DNA of 64,000 nt from Rhizobium binae (lineage in GTDB: Bacteria; Pseudomonadota; Alphaproteobacteria; Rhizobiales; Rhizobiaceae), in the NCBI RefSeq assembly GCF_017357225.1, contig NZ_CP071604.1, positions 1,553,001-1,617,000 on the forward strand. The letters are read 5' to 3'. Below the pieces are notes generated by a model that did no database searches, was not told the DNA's origin, and worked only from the letters and a program-made list of their open reading frames with translations. Made by a program: the position numbers and the translations under genes. This document shows, piece after piece, positions 34,878 through 45,549 of this stretch (within the stretch, counting starts at the first letter, position 1; every line of letters begins with the position of its first letter).

Positions 34878-36023
34878 TCAGAGTGCGACGGTTTCAACCT
34901 TCCGGCCGGCGAATCGCAGTCCGATCTGGCCCTGAATCAGCTGCAGCGCCGGCTCGCCGAAAAGATCGCGTCGCCAACCGTGCAGGGCAGCGACGTCGGC
35001 CTTCTCGCCATCGGCGGCGATCTTGTCCAGATCCTCGCTGTTGGCGATCACCTTCGGCGCTACGCCGTGCTTTTCCGAGATCAGCTTCAAGAGCACCTTC
35101 AACAGTTCGACGGCGGCAGCTGCGCCCTCCGGCGCCTGCGTCTGCCGCGGCACATGCGGCATATCCGCCTTCGGAAGAGCGAGCGCGGCATTGACGGCTT
35201 CGACGACTGCCGTGCCGGAGGCGGAGCGTTCCCAGCCTTTGGGAATGGTGCGCAAGCGGCCGAGCGCCTCGGCGTCCTTGGGCTGCTGCTGGGCGATCTC
35301 ATAGATCGCATCGTCCTTCAATACGCGCGAACGCGGCACGTTGCGCGCGCGTGCCTCGCGCTCGCGCCAAGAGGCGACATATTTCAGAATCGCCAGCTCC
35401 TGCGGCTTGCGCAGACGCATCTTCAGCCGCTGCCAGGCGTCGTCAGGATGCATGTCGTAGGTTTCGCGCGCCTCGAGGATATTCATTTCCTCGGTGAGCC
35501 AGGACGTACGGCCTTCGCGATCGAGTTCGGCCTTCAGCGACAGATAGACGTCGCGCAGATGTGTGACGTCGGCCAGCGCATATTCCAGCTGCTTGTCGGA
35601 GAGCGGCCGGCGGCTCCAGTCGGTGAAGCGCGACGACTTGTCGATATGGACGTTCTTGATGCGGCTGACGAGCTGATCGTAGGAGACGCTGTCGCCGAAA
35701 CCGCAGACCATGGCGGCGACCTGCGTGTCGAAGATCGGATGCGGAATGAGATTGCCGCGATTGAAGATGATTTCGATGTCCTGGCGCGCCGCATGAAAGA
35801 CCTTCAGTACCTTGGTGTCGGCCATCAGCTCGAAGAAGGGGGCGAGGTCGATGCCCTTGGCAAGCGGATCGACGAGAGCCTCCACTGTCGGGCTTGCCAT
35901 CTGGATCAGGCAGAGCTCCGGCCAAAAGGTCGTCTCACGCAGGAATTCGGTGTCGATGGTGATGAAGTCGGACTTGGCCAGCTCTTTGCAGGCGGCCGCC
36001 AATTCGGCGGTGGTTTCGATCAT
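34878..36023 (-). CDS. rnd: Ribonuclease D
   Basis: A 381-residue 3'-5' exoribonuclease acting in tRNA maturation. The DEDDy site is visible: Asp24 and Glu26 in TIDTEF, Asp in HAARQDIEI, and the Tyr/Asp of YALADVTHL. HRDC-type helical regions follow (from about residue 205). In several rhizobia rnd lies next to aspS; here a multicopper oxidase gene sits between them on the minus strand. Confidence 0.95.
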   Translation of the reverse strand: MIETTAELAAACKELAKSDFITIDTEFLRETTFWPELCLIQMASPTVEALVDPLAKGIDLAPFFELMADTKVLKVFHAARQDIEIIFNRGNLIPHPIFDTQVAAMVCGFGDSVSYDQLVSRIKNVHIDKSSRFTDWSRRPLSDKQLEYALADVTHLRDVYLSLKAELDREGRTSWLTEEMNILEARETYDMHPDDAWQRLKMRLRKPQELAILKYVASWREREARARNVPRSRVLKDDAIYEIAQQQPKDAEALGRLRTIPKGWERSASGTAVVEAVNAALALPKADMPHVPRQTQAPEGAAAAVELLKVLLKLISEKHGVAPKVIANSEDLDKIAADGEKADVAALHGWRRDLFGEPALQLIQGQIGLRFAGRKVETVAL

Positions 36024-36154
36024 ATCAATTCATTCGCAAGGAAAAGGTCGGTTGAACCTTCCTTCTCCTTTCGCTTCGATATGTCAATACAACAGCATAG
36101 GCTTCGCGCATTGCTGACGAAGAATCACGTCCAAACTGAGGCAAAGCAAATGCT

Positions 36155-37546
36155 TCAGCTCACCCTGACATAGCTTGTCATGCCCGTCTTCTGATGTTCG
36201 ATGATGTGGCAATGCAGCACCCAATCGCCGGGATTGTCGGCGACGAGGGCCAGTTGCACCTTTTCGTCCGGCTGGACGAGGTAGGTGTCGGAGATGAGCG
36301 GCATCACCTCCCGTGTCGAGGACGAGATCACCGTGAAGCTCATCCCGTGCAGATGGATCGGATGGGCGTGCGGCGTGGTGTTCTCCAGATTGAAGACATA
36401 GCTCTTGCCGAGCTTCAGCTCCGCCAGCGGCGCCGTCGGATCGGATGTATCGCCCGGCCACGGCACCTTGTTGATCGCCCAGAAGCTGTAGCCGAGCGTG
36501 CCGCAGATACTCTCGACGGCGGCATTTTCCGCGGTGGCGCTGAGGATCAGTGGGATCTCAACGGCAGCGGAAAGATCGGCCTTGGGGAGGGGGTTTTCGG
36601 CAAGCGGGCCGAGATCGCCGATATTGCGTTTCAACGACTGTCCGGCGGCACGCAGGCTGACAATCGTCTTCGGCCTCGTCCCGCGTATATCCTCGAGCGT
36701 GGCGACGGCGCCTTCACTGTCCGGCATGCGTACGGCAAGATCGAGCCGTTGGCCGGGTCCGATCTGAAGGAGCTCGAGGGGAAACCGTTTCGGCACCGGA
36801 TTGCCGTCGATGGCGATGACGGCCGCATCGGCGCCAGCCATCGTCAGTGAAAAAATGCGCGTCACATCGGTGATGGCCATGCGCAGCCGCACCAGCCCTC
36901 CGGCCGGCACATCATATTGCGGTTCCTGATGCCAGTTGGCGGTGCGCACCGTGCCGTAGGTGCCGCTCTTGGCGGCATCGCGCGAACGGAAGGGGGCGAT
37001 GAACTGCCCGTCGCCGCCAAGGCGCCAGTCGCGCAGGTTCAGCAGCACCTCGGCGTCGAATTCGGGATCGGCCGGATCCTCGACGATGAGCATGCCGGTC
37101 ATGCCGTGACCCATCTGCGTCAGCGTGTTGCAGTGCGGGTGATACCAGAAGGTGCCGGCATCCGGCGGCGTGAAAGCATAGTCGAAGCTGTCGCCGGTAT
37201 AGACATAGGGCTGGGTCAGGAATGGTACGCCGTCCATGTGGTTGTCGATGCGCAGCCCATGCCAATGGATCGTCGTCGGCTCGTCCAGCTGGTTGTTCAG
37301 CCGTGCCGCGTAGGGCCGCCCTTTCGTCATCCTCAGAACCGGCGGCATGCCGTCACGGCCCCAGCTCATGACATCCCGGGTCGGCCCCGCCTCCGTCAGC
37401 ATGGCTTCGGTTTTCACAGCCGTCAGCAGCTGCGGCTCCGGTGCGGCCGCGGCAAGCCCGAATTTGCCGGCAACGCCCATGCCGACGCCATAGGCGCCCG
37501 CGACGGCGGATGCCTTGAGAAGATTGCGGCGGGTCAACAAAGGCAT
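36155..37546 (-). CDS. Tat-exported multicopper oxidase
   Basis: A 463-residue three-cupredoxin oxidase. The N-terminus has a twin-arginine signal (TRRNLLKASAV). All four copper-binding segments are present: His94-Trp-His96, His136-Pro-His138, His395/His398/His400 in HPIHLHGM, and HCHIIEHQKTGM (445-456) with the type 1 Cys446 and axial Met456. Members oxidise Cu(I), phenols or other metals in the periplasm; there is no methionine-rich insert of CueO type and no copper-efflux gene nearby, so the substrate is open. The ATG at 37546 fits the Tat signal; an upstream open frame of 51 codons is rejected. Confidence 0.9.
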   Translation of the reverse strand: MPLLTRRNLLKASAVAGAYGVGMGVAGKFGLAAAAPEPQLLTAVKTEAMLTEAGPTRDVMSWGRDGMPPVLRMTKGRPYAARLNNQLDEPTTIHWHGLRIDNHMDGVPFLTQPYVYTGDSFDYAFTPPDAGTFWYHPHCNTLTQMGHGMTGMLIVEDPADPEFDAEVLLNLRDWRLGGDGQFIAPFRSRDAAKSGTYGTVRTANWHQEPQYDVPAGGLVRLRMAITDVTRIFSLTMAGADAAVIAIDGNPVPKRFPLELLQIGPGQRLDLAVRMPDSEGAVATLEDIRGTRPKTIVSLRAAGQSLKRNIGDLGPLAENPLPKADLSAAVEIPLILSATAENAAVESICGTLGYSFWAINKVPWPGDTSDPTAPLAELKLGKSYVFNLENTTPHAHPIHLHGMSFTVISSSTREVMPLISDTYLVQPDEKVQLALVADNPGDWVLHCHIIEHQKTGMTSYVRVS

Positions 37547-37800
37547 GCGGGGCTCCACGATCAGAATGCACCTCCTTTTAAAGTTGACCGACACCTTCAT
37601 CAATACGGCAGGCGCGGCCAAACTGCCGCAGCGTGCGGGCCGCAGCTTCGCCATAAACGCGTGCCAATCGCGCGGCGGGCACGCGCCAAGCCTTGACAAA
37701 TCGGAGCGTCCATGCGCTTTTCCGCCCGATTTTCTTGTCGGCGCTTGAGGGCCTCTGAACCCTTGCTGCCGTCTTAAGCCACATGCCAGGAATTGAGATC

Positions 37801-39591
37801 ATGCATCGCTATCGCAGCCACACATGCGCCGCCCTCCGCAAGACGGATGTCGGCTCGACCGTCCGCATCTCCGGCTGGGTCCACCGCGTTCGCGACCATG
37901 GCGGCGTTCTCTTCATCGACCTGCGCGACCACTACGGCATCACCCAGGTCGTCGCCGATCCCGACAGCCCGGCCTTCAAGCTGGCCGAGACCGTGCGCGG
38001 CGAGTGGGTCATCCGCATCGACGGCCTCGTCAAGGCCCGTACCGAAGACACTGTCAACAAGGCCATGGCGACCGGCGAGATCGAGCTCTACGCTCAGGAG
38101 ATCGAAGTCCTCTCCGCAGCCAAGGAATTGCCGCTGCCTGTTTTCGGCGAGCCTGATTACCCTGAAGACATTCGCCTCAAATACCGCTTCCTCGATCTTC
38201 GCCGCGAAACGCTGCACCGGAACATCGTCAAGCGCACCCAAGTCATCTCGGCGATGCGCCGCGAAATGGGCGCTGTCGGCTTCACTGAATATACGACGCC
38301 GATCCTGACCGCCTCCTCGCCGGAAGGCGCGCGCGACTTCCTCGTGCCCTCGCGCATTCATCCAGGCACCTTCTATGCGTTGCCGCAGGCGCCGCAGCAG
38401 TACAAGCAGCTGCTGATGGTTGCCGGCTTCGACCGCTACTTCCAGATCGCGCCGTGCTTCCGCGACGAGGATCCGCGCGCAGACCGCCTGCCTGGCGAAT
38501 TCTACCAGCTCGACCTCGAGATGAGCTTCGTCACCCAGGAAGACGTCTGGAACACGATGGGCCCGCTGATGACAAGCGTGTTCGAGGAGTTCGCCGACGG
38601 CAAGCCGGTCACCAAGGAATGGCCGCGTATCCCTTATGACGAAGCGATCCGCAAATATGGTTCGGACAAGCCGGACCTGCGCAACCCGATCGTCATGGAA
38701 GCGGTGACCGAGCATTTCGCCGGCTCCGGGTTCAAGGTCTTCGCCGGCATGATCGCCTCCAACCCGAAGGTTCAGATCTGGGCGATCCCGGCAAAGACCG
38801 GCGGCTCGCGCGCCTTCTGCGACCGGATGAACGCCTGGGCGCAGAGCCAGGGCCAGCCCGGCCTCGGCTATATCTTCTGGCGCAGCGAGAACGGCAAGCT
38901 CGAAGGTGCCGGACCACTCGCCAAGAATATCGGCGAGGAACGCACCGAAGCGATCCGCACCCAGCTCGGCCTCGGCGATGGTGACGCCTGTTTCTTCGTC
39001 GCCGGCGAGCCGGAAAAGTTCTACAAGTTTGCGGGCGAGGCCCGCACCAAGGCCGGCGAAGAACTCAACCTCGTCGACCGCGACCGTTTCGAACTGTGCT
39101 GGATCGTCGACTTCCCCTTCTTTGAATGGAACGAGGAAGAAAAGAAAGTCGATTTCGCTCACAACCCATTCTCGATGCCGCAGGGCGGCCTCGAGGCGCT
39201 GCAGAGCCAGGATCCACTGACGATCAAGGCCTTCCAGTATGACGCCGTCTGCAATGGTTTCGAAATCGCCTCCGGTTCGATCCGTAACCAATCACCGGAA
39301 ACCATGGTTGCCGCCTTTGAGAAGGTGGGGCTCAGCCAGCAGGACGTCGAGGATCGTTTCGGCGGCCTTTACCGCGCCTTCCAGTATGGCGCGCCCCCGC
39401 ATGGCGGCGCCGCCTTCGGCATTGACCGCATCATCATGCTGCTCGTCGGCGCGAAGAACCTGCGTGAAATCTCGCTCTTCCCGATGAACCAGCAGGCTCA
39501 GGACCTGCTGATGGGCGCGCCGAGCCCGGCGACGCCGACGCAGCTGCGCGAGCTCGCGATCCGGCCGATTCCGCCTGTCAAGAAGGACTGA
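37801..39591 (+). CDS. aspS: Aspartyl-tRNA synthetase
   Basis: A 596-residue bacterial-type class II synthetase: N-terminal OB-fold anticodon domain ([14 protein letters not shown]), catalytic domain with motif 2 ([10 protein letters not shown]) and motif 3 (GIDRIIMLL), and the inserted GAD domain typical of bacterial AspRS. The ATG at 37801, preceded by AGGAATT, gives the standard N-terminus MHRYRSHTC; another ATG 18 bases earlier is less likely. A very strong bidirectional terminator follows. Confidence 0.97.
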   Translation: MHRYRSHTCAALRKTDVGSTVRISGWVHRVRDHGGVLFIDLRDHYGITQVVADPDSPAFKLAETVRGEWVIRIDGLVKARTEDTVNKAMATGEIELYAQEIEVLSAAKELPLPVFGEPDYPEDIRLKYRFLDLRRETLHRNIVKRTQVISAMRREMGAVGFTEYTTPILTASSPEGARDFLVPSRIHPGTFYALPQAPQQYKQLLMVAGFDRYFQIAPCFRDEDPRADRLPGEFYQLDLEMSFVTQEDVWNTMGPLMTSVFEEFADGKPVTKEWPRIPYDEAIRKYGSDKPDLRNPIVMEAVTEHFAGSGFKVFAGMIASNPKVQIWAIPAKTGGSRAFCDRMNAWAQSQGQPGLGYIFWRSENGKLEGAGPLAKNIGEERTEAIRTQLGLGDGDACFFVAGEPEKFYKFAGEARTKAGEELNLVDRDRFELCWIVDFPFFEWNEEEKKVDFAHNPFSMPQGGLEALQSQDPLTIKAFQYDAVCNGFEIASGSIRNQSPETMVAAFEKVGLSQQDVEDRFGGLYRAFQYGAPPHGGAAFGIDRIIMLLVGAKNLREISLFPMNQQAQDLLMGAPSPATPTQLRELAIRPIPPVKKD

Positions 39592-39610
39592 CCGCTTTCT
39601 CAGCTTGGAC

Positions 39611-39646
39611 GCAAAAGCCCGGCGATGCTCTCCGCCGGGCTTTTGC
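39611..39646. terminator. Bidirectional terminator after aspS
   Basis: A perfect 14-bp stem (39611-39624 with 39633-39646) around an 8-base loop, A-rich on the left and T-rich on the right. It serves aspS and the convergent serine hydrolase gene. Confidence 0.9.
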
Positions 39647-39657
39647 TTTCTGCTCGT

Positions 39658-40827
39658 TCACAAGCCTGCATAGATCGCGTCGCGAAGATCGACTGTGAAC
39701 TTGCCCCACATGCCCTCGAGCGTCGTGTTCGTCAGCGCAACGACGGTCAATCCGTTGACCGGGTCGATGAACCAGCTGTGGCCGTAGACACCACCCCATT
39801 TCAGCGTGCCGGCGGGGAAGGGAACGCCTGCCTCGACCGGGTCGGTGACAACAGACCAGCCGAAGCCGAAGCCGGACCCGGGTTCATGTCGCTGGCGGTG
39901 GCCGCCGGCTTGGTCCGTCATCATCATCCTTACGGTTTCGGCTGACAGCAGCGGTGCACCACTCCTACGGACGGTCTCGAGGACCGTCAGAACGTCACCC
40001 GCCGTTCCCGCCATGCCGGCGCCGCCCGAATGATAGGAGGCGGGATCGAAGATGCGGTTCGGCGCGAAGCGGATGGAGCCGATCAGCGCCTTGACCTCCG
40101 CTTCCTCGCCCATCAGGGCCGGTTCCGGGGAAGAATTTGTATAGGCTGCCGCAAGGCGGCTACGGTCGCTAACCGAAAATGCAGTGTCGACAAGCCCAAG
40201 CGGCCCCGTCACCAGTTGGGCAACGGCCTCGCCCAGCGGCACGCCGGTTTCCGCCTCGATGACGCCACCGAGAACATCCATGGCGAGGGAATATTGCCAG
40301 TCGCTGCCGGGAGCGAAGCGCAGCGGCGCGCTTGCGATGCGCCGCAGGTTCTCGGCCAGCGATAGTCCCGGTTGGTCGAGGCCATCTGAAACGCCGGCGC
40401 CGGCATAAGCGCCGTCCTCCTCTTCGGAGAAGCGATAGCCGAGGCCGGAGGTATGGGTCAGCAGGTGGCGGATGCGGATGATCGCTTCGCCTCCGTCAGG
40501 CAGTCTCGGCCGGAAATCCGGCAGCCATCTCGTCACGGCGTCGTCGAGCCCGATCTTGCCTTCCTCGACGAGCCGCATCGCAGCGATGGTGACGATCGGC
40601 TTGGTGATAGAGGCAAGCCTGAAGATGGTATCCTCGCTCATCGCCAGACCCTTCCCGCGATCGGCAAGACCGGCGGCGCGACGATGGACGATCTCTCCGT
40701 CGCGCGCGACAAGCACGACCGCTCCGACCAGCCGCTTTTCATCGAGGGCATTTGTGATTGCGGCGTCAACAGCCGCGCCAAGGGATACATGCCTGTCGGC
40801 CTCTGCCTTTTCGAGGGGAAGACTCAT
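39658..40827 (-). CDS. Serine beta-lactamase/esterase-family hydrolase
   Basis: A 389-residue protein of the class C beta-lactamase/DD-peptidase/EstB superfamily. Nucleophile Ser73 and Lys76 form SITK (S-x-x-K), Tyr179 lies in WQYSLAMD (Y-x-S, usually Y-x-N), and GHSW is near the C-terminus in the place of the KTG motif. There is no signal peptide, and YxS plus HxW point to a cytosolic esterase rather than a real beta-lactamase. AGAAGG precedes the ATG. The gene is divergent from a TetR regulator 66 bases away, which probably controls it. Confidence 0.85.
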   Translation of the reverse strand: MSLPLEKAEADRHVSLGAAVDAAITNALDEKRLVGAVVLVARDGEIVHRRAAGLADRGKGLAMSEDTIFRLASITKPIVTIAAMRLVEEGKIGLDDAVTRWLPDFRPRLPDGGEAIIRIRHLLTHTSGLGYRFSEEEDGAYAGAGVSDGLDQPGLSLAENLRRIASAPLRFAPGSDWQYSLAMDVLGGVIEAETGVPLGEAVAQLVTGPLGLVDTAFSVSDRSRLAAAYTNSSPEPALMGEEAEVKALIGSIRFAPNRIFDPASYHSGGAGMAGTAGDVLTVLETVRRSGAPLLSAETVRMMMTDQAGGHRQRHEPGSGFGFGWSVVTDPVEAGVPFPAGTLKWGGVYGHSWFIDPVNGLTVVALTNTTLEGMWGKFTVDLRDAIYAGL

Positions 40828-40893
40828 CAAATTAAACCTTCTATAATCACAACGACCGTTCCTGAATATAGCGCGTCGCCTTGAAATTCTAGA

Positions 40894-41535
40894 GTGATCA
40901 TTGTGAAAAATAGTGCCGATGTGAAAACTACTCCCGCCCGCCGCCGCGGCCGCCCGCCCGCTTTCGACCGCGAGACGGTCCTGTCCGCCGCTCGAGAAAC
41001 CTTCTGGGCGCATGGATATGAGGGCGCCTCGATCGCCGATCTCACGGCCGCCATGGGCATCACGCCGCAAAGCCTTTATGCCGCCTTCAACTCCAAGGCT
41101 GATCTCTACCGCGAGGCGCTGCAGCAATACCGAGGGCTGGGCGCGAACACGTTTTCGGCGCTTGGCGAGCAGATCGATACCGTCTCCGCCTTCGAGCGTA
41201 TATTGCGGGGCTCAGCAGCGACCTTCTCGGCTCCCGAGCATCCGAAAGGCTGCATGATCTCGACCGCGGTACTGAACTGCGCCAGCGAGAACGACGTCGT
41301 TGCCGATCATGTAGCAGCGCTGCGTCGCCAGTCGCTGGATGGCTTCACGTCGAGGATCGAGCGCGGCATTCGCGAGGGCGATATCAAGCCCGGGACCAAT
41401 GCGCGCGCTCTGGCGCGATTCCTTGCCGCTATCGTTCAAGGAATGTCGGTACAGGCGAGGGACGGGGCATCCCATGAGGATTTGCTCGATATCGCAACCC
41501 ACGCCATCGCCCAGCTCGCCCGTCATCGTGCCTGA
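40894..41535 (+). CDS. TetR-family transcriptional regulator
   Basis: A TetR regulator of up to 213 residues: an Arg/Pro-rich N-terminal arm (RRRGRPP), the helix-turn-helix (GYEGASIADLTAAMGITPQSLYAAFNSKADLYREAL) split here only for description, and a helical ligand domain resembling AcrR/RutR relatives (PKGCMISTAVLNC). The start is uncertain: GTG codons at 40894, 40903 and 40918 are all possible and none has a clear ribosome-binding site. The first is given. It is divergent from the serine hydrolase gene, its likely target; the 66-base spacer holds a spaced inverted pair TCACAAcGA/TCATTGTGA (40847-40855 and 40898-40906) that could be part of an operator. Confidence 0.85.
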   Translation: MIIVKNSADVKTTPARRRGRPPAFDRETVLSAARETFWAHGYEGASIADLTAAMGITPQSLYAAFNSKADLYREALQQYRGLGANTFSALGEQIDTVSAFERILRGSAATFSAPEHPKGCMISTAVLNCASENDVVADHVAALRRQSLDGFTSRIERGIREGDIKPGTNARALARFLAAIVQGMSVQARDGASHEDLLDIATHAIAQLARHRA

Positions 41536-41622
41536 AAACGAAAAGGGCCCGCAGTTCGAGACTGACACCAGCTACTGGGTCGGTCACGAACTTCCGGGAC
41601 CTTCATCGCGAGATCGAAGCGA

Positions 41623-42810
41623 TCAGTCGTTGGCCGACACCTTGACGCCGAGCACCTGCGGCAGCGTGTTCGGAGCGCCCATGGCGGCACCGACGATCGT
41701 CGGGAACGGCACCGGCTTTTCGGGAGCGGCCTTGACGGTCAGACTCTTGGGATCATCGAGGAAGGTATTGACGGCGGCCGAAATGGCGTTCTGCAGTTCC
41801 GGGATATTGAGCTGCGCCAGCATGATCGGCGTCATCGCCTTCAGCGAATCCGCCATCTGCTTGCCGGACATGTTCTGCTGCGAACCGGCGTAATCGAGCG
41901 CGCGCTTGGTGATCGAAGCATCTTGGAAGCGTATCTGCGCGGCGTCGAAGGACAGCTGCTGCATCAGGCCGAGCATGGCAAGGCCGAGCGCCTGGTCCGA
42001 CTGTTCCTTGTTCGGATTGGCTTCGGACTCCTTTATTGCATCCTGCATCGATTTCATGAAGGCCATCGTGTAGCCGGAGATCTTGAAGCCGAAGCTTAGT
42101 TTACCGATGTTGGTGAAGTCGAAGGCCACTTCAGAAATGTCGATCGTGCCGGGAGCGAGTTCCCAGGCGCCCTTCATGGTGATGTCGCCCTGAACGTGCT
42201 GAAGGGCGAGCTTCTCGATCGCGTCCTTACTCTTCGGCTCCTCAGCCGCGGTGAGATCGACCTTCATGCTTTTGAAGGTGCCGTCAAAATCGAAGCCGGA
42301 TTCGTCCTCACGTAGCGCCAGGTTCATGTTGCTTTCGAGCAGCGAGAATATTTCCGCGCCTCCCTTGACCACCTTCACTGGGCCGGTATGGGCGGATTCA
42401 TAAAGCATCATGGTATCGAGCGTATCGCCGCCAGCAGTTGCCGGGACCGAGATGCCACCGAGCGTCAGTCCCTCCGCCGTCACCGTGGCGCCGTCTTGCG
42501 TCTTGTTGATATCGGGGAAGGCGGCTTCTTCGATGTAATAGCCGCCGTCCTCGTCTTCTTCGACGCCGGAAAGGGTGATCTCGCTGATGGGCAGGCTTTC
42601 GCCGCTGGTCGGTTTGACGGTCACATTCTTCAATGTCACTGTCGTGCCGTCGATATCGATGTTCTCAGCCGCAATCGCCACGCCCTGAGCGGCATAGGCG
42701 GCATTGATCTTCTTCAGAAGATCGGTGCCGTCGAGAGCGAAGGCCGAGCCGGCGAGCGAGAAAAAGGCGGCGCCCGACAGCATCAGCTGCGTTGTCCGGT
42801 AAAAATTCAT
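41623..42810 (-). CDS. Conserved exported protein of unknown function
   Basis: A 395-residue exported protein with a signal peptide ending at SAFA (22-25). The mature part is acidic, has few aromatic residues, and contains beta-rich segments such as TVTLKNVTVKPTSGESLPI and ITLSGVEEDEDGG, followed by a mostly helical section after residue 240. The pattern recalls AsmA/DUF945-like periplasmic proteins that line the envelope, but I cannot name the family. AGAGGAAT lies 7 bases before the ATG. It is divergent from parC with 236 bases between, including an AT-rich stretch at about 42880-42910 that could hold promoters. Confidence 0.8.
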   Translation of the reverse strand: MNFYRTTQLMLSGAAFFSLAGSAFALDGTDLLKKINAAYAAQGVAIAAENIDIDGTTVTLKNVTVKPTSGESLPISEITLSGVEEDEDGGYYIEEAAFPDINKTQDGATVTAEGLTLGGISVPATAGGDTLDTMMLYESAHTGPVKVVKGGAEIFSLLESNMNLALREDESGFDFDGTFKSMKVDLTAAEEPKSKDAIEKLALQHVQGDITMKGAWELAPGTIDISEVAFDFTNIGKLSFGFKISGYTMAFMKSMQDAIKESEANPNKEQSDQALGLAMLGLMQQLSFDAAQIRFQDASITKRALDYAGSQQNMSGKQMADSLKAMTPIMLAQLNIPELQNAISAAVNTFLDDPKSLTVKAAPEKPVPFPTIVGAAMGAPNTLPQVLGVKVSAND

Positions 42811-43046
42811 GGGGTGATTCCTCTGGTGGCGTGATGGCGGTTTGGAAATCTGCAGCTACACTACTACGGATTGGGCCCGCTTTATATTTACGGACTTCTA
42901 AATTTCCGTTGAAAGGAACGGCAAACGAAGTCCAAATTGCGGCGGAACGTTTGTCTCATCCCTTGATGTCATTCCCAAGACTTCATCCACAGCTGCAATG
43001 GCCCGGATTCCTTGCCCGCCAGCCTCTTCTGGGCTAGTCAGAACCT

Positions 43047-45302
43047 ATGGGACAAGAGATTTTGCCGCCTTCGAGCGGAGACGACGACAATATCCAGCCG
43101 GTCGACCTCAAGGCAGCGCTCGAGCAGCGCTACCTTGCCTATGCGCTGTCGACCATCATGCATCGCGCTCTGCCTGACGTGCGCGACGGGCTGAAGCCTG
43201 TCCATCGCCGCATCGTCTATGCGATGAACGAGATGGGGCTGAGGCCGACGTCGGCCTTCAGAAAATGCGCCAAGATCGTCGGCGAGGTGATGGGTAATTA
43301 CCATCCGCATGGCGACCAGTCGATCTACGATGCGCTTGCCCGTCTCGCCCAGGATTTCTCGCAGCGCTACACGCTGGTCAACGGCCAGGGCAATTTCGGC
43401 AATATCGATGGCGACAGTCCCGCCGCCATGCGTTACACCGAATCGAAGATGACGGCGGTCTCCGAGCTGCTGCTCGAAGGCATCGATCAGGACGCGGTTG
43501 ATTTCCGCGACACCTACGATGAATCGAATTCGGAGCCGGTGGTCCTTCCCGGCGCCTTCCCGAACCTGCTCGCCAACGGCTCCTCCGGCATTGCCGTCGG
43601 CATGGCGACTTCGATCCCCTCGCACAATGCCCACGAGCTTTGCGACGCCGCCCTGCATCTGATCAAGCATCCCGATGCGACCGTCGAAAAGCTCGTCGAA
43701 TTCATTCCCGGCCCGGATTTTCCGACCGGCGGCATCATCATCGACAGCCGCGACAGTATCATCGAGAGCTATCGCACGGGCCGCGGCGGTTTCCGCGTGC
43801 GGGCGAAGTGGCAGACCGAGGATCTCGGCCGTGGCGGCTACCAGATCGTCGTCACCGAAATTCCGTTCCAGGTGCAGAAGTCGCGGCTGATCGAAAAGAT
43901 CGCCGAGCTGCTGATCGCCCGAAAGCTGCCGCTCTTGGAAGACATCCGCGACGAATCGGCTGAGGACATTCGTATCGTCCTTGTGCCGAAGAGCCGCAGC
44001 GTCGATCCGACGATCCTGATGGAATCGATGTTCAAGCTGACGGAGCTCGAAAGCCGCTTCCCGCTCAACATGAACGTCCTGTCCATGGGCCGCATCCCGC
44101 GTGTCATGGCGCTGAACGAGGTGCTGAAGGAGTGGCTGCATCACCGCCGCGAGGTCCTGCAGCGCCGCTCGCGCTTCCGCTTGGCGGCGATCGACAAACG
44201 TCTCGAAATCCTCGGCGGTCTGTTGATCGCCTACCTCAACATCGATGAGGTGATCCGGATCATCCGCGAGGAGGATGAGCCGAAGCCGGTCATGATGGCG
44301 CGATGGGATTTGACCGACAATCAGGTCGAGGCGATCCTCAACATGCGGCTGCGCGCCCTGCGCAAGCTGGAAGAGTTCGAGATCCGCAAGGAGTTCGACG
44401 AACTCACCAAGGAGAAGGGCGAGATCGAGGCGCTGCTTGCCTCCGACGACAAGCAGTGGCAGACGGTCGCGTGGGAAATCGGCGAGGTGAAGAAGAAATT
44501 CGCCAAGGCGACCGAGGTCGGCCGCCGCCGCACTCAGTTCGCCGACGCGCCGGAAGCCGACGAGGAAGCGATCCAGCAGGCGATGATCGAGAAGGAGCCG
44601 ATCACCGTCGTCATTTCCGAGAAGGGCTGGATCCGAGCGCTGAAGGGCCATGTCGCCGATACGACGACGCTGACCTTCAAGGAAGGCGACGGTTTGAAGG
44701 TGGCTTTCCCGGCGCAGACCACGGACAAGATCCTGATCGTCACGACAGGCGGCAAGGCCTTTACCCTCGGCGGTGACAAGCTGCCGGGCGGTCGCGGCCA
44801 CGGCGAGCCGCTGCGCATCATGGTCGACATGGACAACGACCAGGCGGTGCTGACCGCTTTCGTCCACGATCCCTCGCGCAAGCAGCTGATCGTCTCGACG
44901 GCCGGCAACGGCTTCGTTGTCGCCGAGGCCGAACTGGTCGCCAATACCCGCAAGGGCAAGCAGATCATGAATGTCGCGCTGCCCGAGGAAACGCAGCTGC
45001 TCGTGCCGGTCAGCGGTAACCATGTCGCCGTCGTCGGCGAGAACCGCAAGCTGCTGGTCTTCCCGCTGGCGCAGGTGCCGGAGATGTCGCGCGGCAAGGG
45101 CGTTCGCCTGCAGCGTTACAAGGATGGCGGCATTTCCGACGTCCGCTGCTTTGCGATGTCTGATGGCCTCGTCTGGGAAGACAGTGCCGGCCGCACCTTC
45201 ACGAAGAACAAGGACGAGCTTGCCGAATGGCTGGGCGACCGCGCCAGCGCCGGCCGCACCGTCCCGAAGGGTTTTCCGCGTAGCGGCAAATTCGCCGGCT
45301 AA
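43047..45302 (+). CDS. parC: DNA topoisomerase IV subunit A
   Basis: A 751-residue breakage-reunion subunit of topoisomerase IV. The DNA-linking tyrosine is Tyr130 in [11 protein letters not shown]. The quinolone-pocket segment reads [13 protein letters not shown], so the position of E. coli Ser80 is Gln91 and that of Glu84 is Asp95. The C-terminal domain has degenerate beta-pinwheel repeats (for example [14 protein letters not shown] blades) as in ParC, not the canonical GyrA box. No parE is beside it. Length agrees with alpha-proteobacterial ParC. Confidence 0.93.
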   Translation: MGQEILPPSSGDDDNIQPVDLKAALEQRYLAYALSTIMHRALPDVRDGLKPVHRRIVYAMNEMGLRPTSAFRKCAKIVGEVMGNYHPHGDQSIYDALARLAQDFSQRYTLVNGQGNFGNIDGDSPAAMRYTESKMTAVSELLLEGIDQDAVDFRDTYDESNSEPVVLPGAFPNLLANGSSGIAVGMATSIPSHNAHELCDAALHLIKHPDATVEKLVEFIPGPDFPTGGIIIDSRDSIIESYRTGRGGFRVRAKWQTEDLGRGGYQIVVTEIPFQVQKSRLIEKIAELLIARKLPLLEDIRDESAEDIRIVLVPKSRSVDPTILMESMFKLTELESRFPLNMNVLSMGRIPRVMALNEVLKEWLHHRREVLQRRSRFRLAAIDKRLEILGGLLIAYLNIDEVIRIIREEDEPKPVMMARWDLTDNQVEAILNMRLRALRKLEEFEIRKEFDELTKEKGEIEALLASDDKQWQTVAWEIGEVKKKFAKATEVGRRRTQFADAPEADEEAIQQAMIEKEPITVVISEKGWIRALKGHVADTTTLTFKEGDGLKVAFPAQTTDKILIVTTGGKAFTLGGDKLPGGRGHGEPLRIMVDMDNDQAVLTAFVHDPSRKQLIVSTAGNGFVVAEAELVANTRKGKQIMNVALPEETQLLVPVSGNHVAVVGENRKLLVFPLAQVPEMSRGKGVRLQRYKDGGISDVRCFAMSDGLVWEDSAGRTFTKNKDELAEWLGDRASAGRTVPKGFPRSGKFAG

Positions 45303-45348
45303 AGTGATTGCGGCAAAGCTGCGCGGCGGTTTTGCCGTCGGAACTGCC
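45303..45348. repeat. Palindromic repeat after parC
   Basis: Just past the parC stop a GGCAAAG...GGTTTTGCC inverted pair is followed by a stretch (GTCGGAACTGCCTAAAAC) resembling the distal part of the repeat at 10322-10345. It may be a degenerate member of the same family and may end parC transcription. Confidence 0.5.
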
Positions 45349-45549
45349 TAAAACCAAGAGACCGAGCGCTTCTGTGCTCGAATGCTCTGGGCCATAAAAA
45401 TTCCGCGCCCGTCTCTTGGCGGGGCGGCGGAACTTCTCTATCTCTTTGCTGTTACCCAAAAGAAGAGAAGGCCGGTTCTGTGGGCGGACGGAACGGCTGT
45501 GGGTCGTGCGCCTGGGAAAGGCGCGCGTGCCCTTACCGGAGGAAAATCG

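Noticed and set aside
37774..39291. 505-codon minus-strand open frame antisense to aspS
   Set aside because: Same codon-bias effect; aspS is complete on the other strand.
39658..40827. Beta-lactamase as an antibiotic-resistance gene
   Set aside because: No signal peptide, Y-x-S in place of Y-x-N and GHSW in place of KTG fit the EstB-type esterase branch better.
41210..41260. Frameshift suspected in the TetR gene from overlapping frames
   Set aside because: The TetR frame is continuous with a complete ligand-binding domain; the overlapping frames have no coding character.
43038..45023. 661-codon minus-strand open frame antisense to parC
   Set aside because: Shadow frame of a conserved topoisomerase gene; no family likeness.
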